Assembly: GCF_010499265.1 (NCBI RefSeq)
Contig: NZ_JAAGSC010000040.1
Location: 186,001 to 250,000, forward strand
DNA: 64,000 nucleotides
Source of the DNA: Wenzhouxiangella limi
GTDB taxonomy: Bacteria > Pseudomonadota > Gammaproteobacteria > Xanthomonadales > Wenzhouxiangellaceae
Direction of reading: 5' to 3'
Shown here: piece by piece, positions 59,581 to 64,000 of the stretch
How the letters are laid out: each line of letters opens with the position of its first letter
Numbering within the stretch: position 1 is the first letter of the stretch
The notes under the pieces: model-generated
What the model was told of the DNA's origin: nothing
Seen by the model: the letters and a program-made list of their open reading frames with translations, nothing else
The model's database searches: none
Position numbers and translations under genes: made by a program

Positions 59581-60063
59581 TCAATAACGACCGCCGATCT
59601 TGTAGACGTAGTTGGCCAATTCCTGGGCCTCGCGGTTCATGCGCATCAGGTTCAGGTGCGTGATGCGGAAGATCGCCCGCATGATCTTGTAGACCAGCAC
59701 CGGGTTGCTTTCCAGCAAGGTTTCGAAAGGGCCGGGCTCGAGGCAATAGACCACCGAGTCGCACTGCGCCTTGAGCGAGGCCGAGCGCGCAGTACCGTCG
59801 ACAAAAGCACGCGTGCCGGCGAACTCTCCCGGCGCCATGGCGTAGATATGGGTGGGTTCGCCGTGCTGAAGGGTCAGGACTTCCAGGCCCCCGTCGGCCA
59901 GCAAATAGAGGTGGCGGTCGGTTGAGCCTTCCCTGGCCAGGAACTCGTCCTTGGCTACGGTCTTGATGGTCATCACGCTTTGGAGTGATTTGATGTCGGC
60001 ATCATCCAGCTCTTCGCCCAGGAAAGAATCTTTCAGGTGTTTGCCGTCGATCTGTTGGTCCAT
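59581..60063 (-). CDS. Cyclic nucleotide-binding domain protein without DNA-binding domain
   Basis: A 160-residue protein that is essentially one cNMP-binding (Crp N-terminal) domain: KTVAKDEFLAREGSTDRHLYLL, a GGLEVLTLQ strand, then PGEFAGTRAFVDGTARSASLKA, where the phosphate-binding cassette should lie, and a helical end. There is no helix-turn-helix, so it is not a transcription factor by itself. Ligand and partner unknown. It is upstream of, and in the same direction as, the small cytochrome gene with an 85-base gap. Confidence 0.82.
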   Translation of the reverse strand: MDQQIDGKHLKDSFLGEELDDADIKSLQSVMTIKTVAKDEFLAREGSTDRHLYLLADGGLEVLTLQHGEPTHIYAMAPGEFAGTRAFVDGTARSASLKAQCDSVVYCLEPGPFETLLESNPVLVYKIMRAIFRITHLNLMRMNREAQELANYVYKIGGRY

Positions 60064-60134
60064 GGCCGCGGTGCCTTCGCCGTGAAAGTGATGGTAGGAA
60101 GTCTACCAGCCCGATGCTTTGTGCAGGGCGTCAT

Positions 60135-61076
60135 TCAGTCCGGCATGGGCTGTCCGAATTCGGCCTGGAAGCGCCGGGCGACCGAGCCGGGCGTGAAATC
60201 GTGCTGCTGGGGTCCGGCGTGGGCGATCTTGATGGCACCCAGGATGGCCCCGAGGCGGCAGGCGTCAACCGGCGCCCAGTCGCGTTCGAGGCCGAACAGC
60301 AGGCCGGCGCGGTAGGCGTCGCCGCAGCCGGTCGGATCGCGCACCGCCTCGGGCGCGACCGCGGGAATGGTCTGGCGCGCGCTGCGGGTGATCAACTCCG
60401 AGCCTGCCCCGCCCTGGGTGATGACCAGCCCGCCGGCCAAGTGATCGAGCGCGGTGTCGACGTCCAGCCCGGTCTTCTTGCGCAGCATTTCCCACTCGTA
60501 GGAATTGACCGTCAGCCAGTCAGCGCGCTCGATCATCAGGCCCAGTTCGGCGGCACTGAACAACGGCAACCCCTGGCCGGGATCGAAGACGTGCGGGATG
60601 CCGGCAGTGCCGAGTTGGGCGGAATGGTCCAGCATGGCCTGCTTGCCGTCGGGAGAGACGATCCCGAAGCCGATATCGCCGCCGGCCGGAACGGCCTGGC
60701 GGTGGGCCTCGTTCATGGCCCCGGGATGGAAAGCGGTGATCTGATTGTCGTCGATATCGGTGGTGATGTAGGCCTGGGCGGTCCAGAAATCCTCGAGTTT
60801 GAGGATATGGTCGCGGCCAATCTCGAGGTGATCAAGGTGGCGCGCGTAGTCGTCGAAGTCGCTGCCCACCGTGGCCATGGGCAGCGGATCGGCGCCGAGT
60901 TTCTTGAGGCTGTAGGCGATGTTGCCGGCGCAGCCGCCGAAATACCGGTGCAGCTCGGGGACCATGAAGGCGACGTTGAGCATGTGGGTCTTGTCGGGCA
61001 GGATATGGTCGCGAAACCGCCCCGGGAAGACCATGATGGTGTCGTAGGCAATCGAGCCGCTGATCAGAATGGACAT
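60135..61076 (-). CDS. PfkB-family sugar/nucleoside kinase
   Basis: A 313-residue ribokinase-like enzyme. Motifs: the N-terminal GSIAYDTIMVFPGRF, the substrate segment YFGGCAGNIAYSLKKLGA (GG motif), and the catalytic DPTGCGDAYRAGLLFG with Asp as base. Members that carry this variant include adenosine kinase-like proteins; the substrate cannot be told. The start at 61076 (MSILISGSIAYD) has GGCGGAAAG upstream and is preferred to an ATG 17 codons earlier. Confidence 0.88.
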   Translation of the reverse strand: MSILISGSIAYDTIMVFPGRFRDHILPDKTHMLNVAFMVPELHRYFGGCAGNIAYSLKKLGADPLPMATVGSDFDDYARHLDHLEIGRDHILKLEDFWTAQAYITTDIDDNQITAFHPGAMNEAHRQAVPAGGDIGFGIVSPDGKQAMLDHSAQLGTAGIPHVFDPGQGLPLFSAAELGLMIERADWLTVNSYEWEMLRKKTGLDVDTALDHLAGGLVITQGGAGSELITRSARQTIPAVAPEAVRDPTGCGDAYRAGLLFGLERDWAPVDACRLGAILGAIKIAHAGPQQHDFTPGSVARRFQAEFGQPMPD

Positions 61077-61200
61077 CTTTCCGCCAGTAGAGGGATTGAC
61101 GTTTATTGTAGGTCGAGGCGCCAACATCGCGGCGGGCTGATTTGGCCGCCCCGATTATGAAATAATCATGAACGGCTTCGAGACACTCTGTTCAGCCAGC

Positions 61201-64000
61201 ATGAACGAGGCGACGAATAATGCAGACGTGATGGATCAAGGGCCGTCGCAGGGCGGAGCTTTTCCCGGATATGTTGTCGGCATCGGCGCCTCGGCCGGCG
61301 GGCTGGAGGCGCTGGAGCACTTCTTCAGTCATTGCCCCTCCGATACCGGGGCGGCCTTCGTGGTCGTTCAGCACCTGTCGCCCGACCACAAAAGCATGAT
61401 GAGCAATCTTCTGGCCCGGCATACCGACATGCCGGTCCAGATTATCGAGGACGGACTGCGCCTCCAGCCCAACGAAGTTTTCCTGATTCCGCCGGGCCAC
61501 ATCCTGACGATCGAGGAGGACCGGCTGTATCTCAAGCCCAAGCGCGCGCACGGGCTGACCTTGCCGATCGATATCTTCCTGACCTCGCTGGCTCGCGCTT
61601 ACGGGTCACACGCGGTCGGTGTGATTCTGTCGGGAACGGGCTCGGACGGCACCCGGGGCGCGGTGGAAATCAACGCCGCCGCCGGTTTCCTGGTGGCGCA
61701 GGATCCGCGCGAGGCCAAGTTCGACGGCATGCCGTCTTCGGTGATCAACACCGGGGTGGTGGATGCCGTGCTGTCAGCCAACGACCTTCCGGAACGGCTG
61801 CAGACACACTTCCTCAAGTGTTCTGACAGCGCGACAGGCGACAGCCCCGATGCCTTGCCCGCTATCCAGGGAGAGGACGCATTCGAAGGCATCATGCAGC
61901 TGCTGCGCCAGATCGGCGGGATCGCGTTTAGCGACTACAAGCCCTCAACCGTGATCCGGCGCATCGAGCGGCGCATGCAGGTGCGCCAGGCCGAATCGCT
62001 GGACGACTATCTCTCCCTGCTGGAAAAAGACCGCGGCGAGGCGGTCACGCTCCGGCGCGAGCTGCTGATTCCGGTCACGAGCTTTTTCCGCGATCCACAA
62101 AGCTTCGACCGGCTGGCTGAAAAGGCGGTTCGCAAGATCGTCTCGAACGCGGCTGCGGGCGACCAGATCCGGGTCTGGGTGGCCGGTTGCTCGACCGGTG
62201 AAGAGGCCTATTCCATCGCCATTCTGTTTCTCGAGGCGTTTGAACGTTACGGCCGGCGACCGTCGCTGAAAGTCTTCGCGACCGATGTCAATGAGCAGGG
62301 TATCGAGTTGGCCGGCAACGGTCAGTACCCGGACTCGGCCGCCGCCGAGCTGACCCCGGAGCGGATCGAGCGGTTCTTTACCCGCTCCGGACACAGCTAC
62401 ACGGTCAGCAACGAGTTGCGCCAGTGCATCGTTTTTGCCCGCCACAACCTGCTCACCGATCCGCCGTTCACACGCATGGACCTGGTCAGCTGCCGCAACG
62501 CGCTGATCTACTTCAAGCGCGAAGCCCAAAGCCAGGCTGTCCGCAGGCTGCAGTATGCGCTTAAGCCCGGCGGTTTCCTGTTCCTGGGTCCGAGCGAGTC
62601 GATGTCGGGTATGGACGACGCCTTCGAGACCGTCGACAGCAAGCACAAAATCTATTCGCGCACTGCGGTCAGCCTGCCGCCGGTGTTCGCCATGGACGTC
62701 GCCGGCGGGTTTACCGGGCAGGCGCGCAAAATTCCGCCCCCGGACGAGGCCAGGAGCCAGCGGCGTTCGCGCGACTCGGCGCTGATCGATTACGGCGTGC
62801 ATGAACTGCTCGAGGCCTACGCGCCACCGTCGATTCTGGTCAACGACAAGCATGAAGCCGTTCATCTGTTCGGACAGGTGCAACGCTTCATTCGCATGCG
62901 CGAGGGACTGGCCAGCCTGGATTTGAACCGAATACTCGTCGAGCCGCTGGTGCCGGTCGCCTCGGCGCTGCTGTACAAGGTGGCCAAGGACGGTACGCGG
63001 CTGGTATCGAGTCCAGTGACCCTGGACCTGGCCGACGGCGAGCGGGTGGTGGTACACCTGAGCGTCCGCCCGCTCCGGCGAGAGGCTGACGAACGCTACA
63101 TGCTGCTGTCGTTCGAAGCGCGCGAGGCCCGGGACGACGTCAACGATCCGGAGCCGGTGGATGTGGGTGCGGAGAACTCGGCTCACATCGAGATGCTCGA
63201 GCACGAACTGGCGGCCACCCGGGAGAGCCTGCAGGCCACGATCGAGGAGCTGGAAACGGCTAACGAGGAGCTGCAGGCGACCAACGAAGAGCTCATGGCC
63301 TCCAACGAGGAGCTGCAGAGCTCGAACGAGGAACTGCAGTCGGTCAACGAAGAGCTCAACACCGTTAACGCCGAGTACCAGGAAAAGGTCCAGATTCTCA
63401 ACCGGCTCAACGCCGACCTGGACTCGATGGAAAAGGCGGTGGGCATTGCCACGGTATTCGTCGACCAGGATTTGCAGGTCAACCGCTTCAGCCCCGATGC
63501 GGTCGACCTGTTCCGGCTGCGACCGTCCGACATCGGCCGGCCGCTGGACGAAATCGCCCATTCGATCCGCCATCCCGGCCTGACCGAAGACCTGCGCAAG
63601 ACCTTGCGCTCGGAGCGGCTGATCGAGCGCGAGGTGACGGGGCGCGACGGCAGCAAGCTGCTGATGCGTATCCTGCCGTACCGGGTGTCTTCGTCGAGCG
63701 CGGTCGGGGCGGTGGCCAGCTTCATCGACGTGACCGCGGTACACGATCTCAAAGAAGTCCAAAGCGTGCTTGACGCGCTGCCGGAGCATATTGCCGTGCT
63801 CGAGGTCGACGGCAACATCGCCCTGGTCAACGAGGCCTGGCGGCGCTTTGCCCGGGCCAACGGCGACCCGGATCTGGTGCATTCCGGGCCAGGCAGCAAC
63901 TACTTTCGGGCCTGTCGAGCCGATGGTGGAGAGGATGAAGAAGGCTCAGCCTCTGCCGCCGCCGCCGGCCTGAAAAACGTGCTCGAGGGCAGTCGCACTG
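61201..64000 (+). CDS. CheB-CheR-PAS fusion protein, partial
   Basis: About 933 residues are visible before the right edge. In order: CheB methylesterase (about residues 20-200; GIGASAGGLEALEHF, VVQHLSPDHKS, VILSGTGSDGTRGA), CheR methyltransferase (about 230-490; VPVTSFFRD-like IPVTSFFRDPQSF, WVAGCSTGEEAYSIA, FATDVNEQGI), a long heptad coiled coil rich in EEL repeats (EELQATNEELMASNEELQSS, about residues 675-725), a first PAS domain, and a second PAS (VLDALPEHIAVLEVDG) that is cut. An ATG at 61168 in frame is the alternative start. No chemotaxis receptor is near. Confidence 0.9.
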   Translation, partial: MNEATNNADVMDQGPSQGGAFPGYVVGIGASAGGLEALEHFFSHCPSDTGAAFVVVQHLSPDHKSMMSNLLARHTDMPVQIIEDGLRLQPNEVFLIPPGHILTIEEDRLYLKPKRAHGLTLPIDIFLTSLARAYGSHAVGVILSGTGSDGTRGAVEINAAAGFLVAQDPREAKFDGMPSSVINTGVVDAVLSANDLPERLQTHFLKCSDSATGDSPDALPAIQGEDAFEGIMQLLRQIGGIAFSDYKPSTVIRRIERRMQVRQAESLDDYLSLLEKDRGEAVTLRRELLIPVTSFFRDPQSFDRLAEKAVRKIVSNAAAGDQIRVWVAGCSTGEEAYSIAILFLEAFERYGRRPSLKVFATDVNEQGIELAGNGQYPDSAAAELTPERIERFFTRSGHSYTVSNELRQCIVFARHNLLTDPPFTRMDLVSCRNALIYFKREAQSQAVRRLQYALKPGGFLFLGPSESMSGMDDAFETVDSKHKIYSRTAVSLPPVFAMDVAGGFTGQARKIPPPDEARSQRRSRDSALIDYGVHELLEAYAPPSILVNDKHEAVHLFGQVQRFIRMREGLASLDLNRILVEPLVPVASALLYKVAKDGTRLVSSPVTLDLADGERVVVHLSVRPLRREADERYMLLSFEAREARDDVNDPEPVDVGAENSAHIEMLEHELAATRESLQATIEELETANEELQATNEELMASNEELQSSNEELQSVNEELNTVNAEYQEKVQILNRLNADLDSMEKAVGIATVFVDQDLQVNRFSPDAVDLFRLRPSDIGRPLDEIAHSIRHPGLTEDLRKTLRSERLIEREVTGRDGSKLLMRILPYRVSSSSAVGAVASFIDVTAVHDLKEVQSVLDALPEHIAVLEVDGNIALVNEAWRRFARANGDPDLVHSGPGSNYFRACRADGGEDEEGSASAAAAGLKNVLEGSRT

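Noticed and set aside
61945-63882. A 645-codon open frame on the minus strand
   Set aside because: Antisense to the CheB-CheR-PAS gene, which has unmistakable motifs over the same range.
1-64000. CRISPR array, tRNA or rRNA genes
   Set aside because: I saw no regularly spaced direct repeats and no tRNA- or rRNA-like segments on reading both strands; short RNA genes could still be missed by eye.

Overview
The window reads as one stretch of a high-GC gammaproteobacterial chromosome. The support is qualitative: strong GC bias at third codon positions, ANR/FNR-type anaerobic control sites, a complete hyp set, menaquinone genes, and close family resemblance of most proteins to proteobacterial ones. 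I cannot name the genus from sequence alone. The gene content points to a facultative or anaerobically respiring organism that uses hydrogen, menaquinone, fumarate/succinate and many multihaem cytochromes c.

Layout. 1-9.4 kb: the start of a propeller sensor gene (runs off the left edge), tatA, a Wolinella-type diheme fumarate reductase operon frdCAB with an HMG-CoA synthase gene behind it, an SDR protein, a hemG-like flavodoxin and a small gene with an in-frame stop. 9.5-13.7 kb: a CBS protein, a 948-residue FAD/Fe-S dehydrogenase of the YdiJ type and a VapBC-like pair. 13.8-40.8 kb: a hydrogenase island. It holds hypCD, hypX-hypF-hypE, a nickel import operon (TonB receptor plus ECF transporter NikKLMQO) with its regulator NikR, a thioredoxin/DsbD-like fusion, a second hemG-like gene with a cytochrome b-like gene, hypAB, a maturation protease, a short HupH-like protein and the structural operon hynS-isp1-isp2-hynL (Isp-type, group 1e-like NiFe hydrogenase). 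40.9-46.7 kb: mtrC-mtrA-mtrB-like genes (decaheme, decaheme, outer-membrane barrel), i.e. an extracellular electron conduit directly behind the hydrogenase. 46.7-50.7 kb: a UbiA-family prenyltransferase, a coupled pair of ArsA-like ATPases, a SnoaL-like protein and a TPR protein. 50.8-55.8 kb: a CymA/NapC-like tetraheme quinol dehydrogenase and a molybdenum cofactor operon (moaA-moaC-moaD-moaE-mobA-moeB/rhodanese). 56-64 kb: two PilZ proteins, menA, a BASS-family transporter, a small periplasmic tetraheme cytochrome, a cNMP-domain protein, a PfkB-family kinase and the start of a CheB-CheR-PAS protein.

How it fits together. Nickel enters through the NikR-controlled TonB/ECF operon and is handed to HypA/HypB; HypCDEFX build the Fe(CN)2CO centre; the protease trims HynL. 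The hydrogenase can deliver electrons through Isp1/Isp2 to or from the quinone pool. The CymA-like protein, the small tetraheme cytochrome and the MtrCAB-like conduit together form a plausible path from menaquinol to the cell surface, while FrdCAB gives an internal acceptor. Seven good TTGAY-N4-RTCAA palindromes (ANR/FNR boxes) stand before tatA, frdCAB, the nickel operon, the nikR/thioredoxin divergent region, the hypAB/protease divergent region, the cymA-like gene and the moaA leader. This makes the window look like one oxygen-controlled hydrogen and anaerobic respiration regulon. The nickel operon promoter also carries a perfect NikR operator next to its FNR box.
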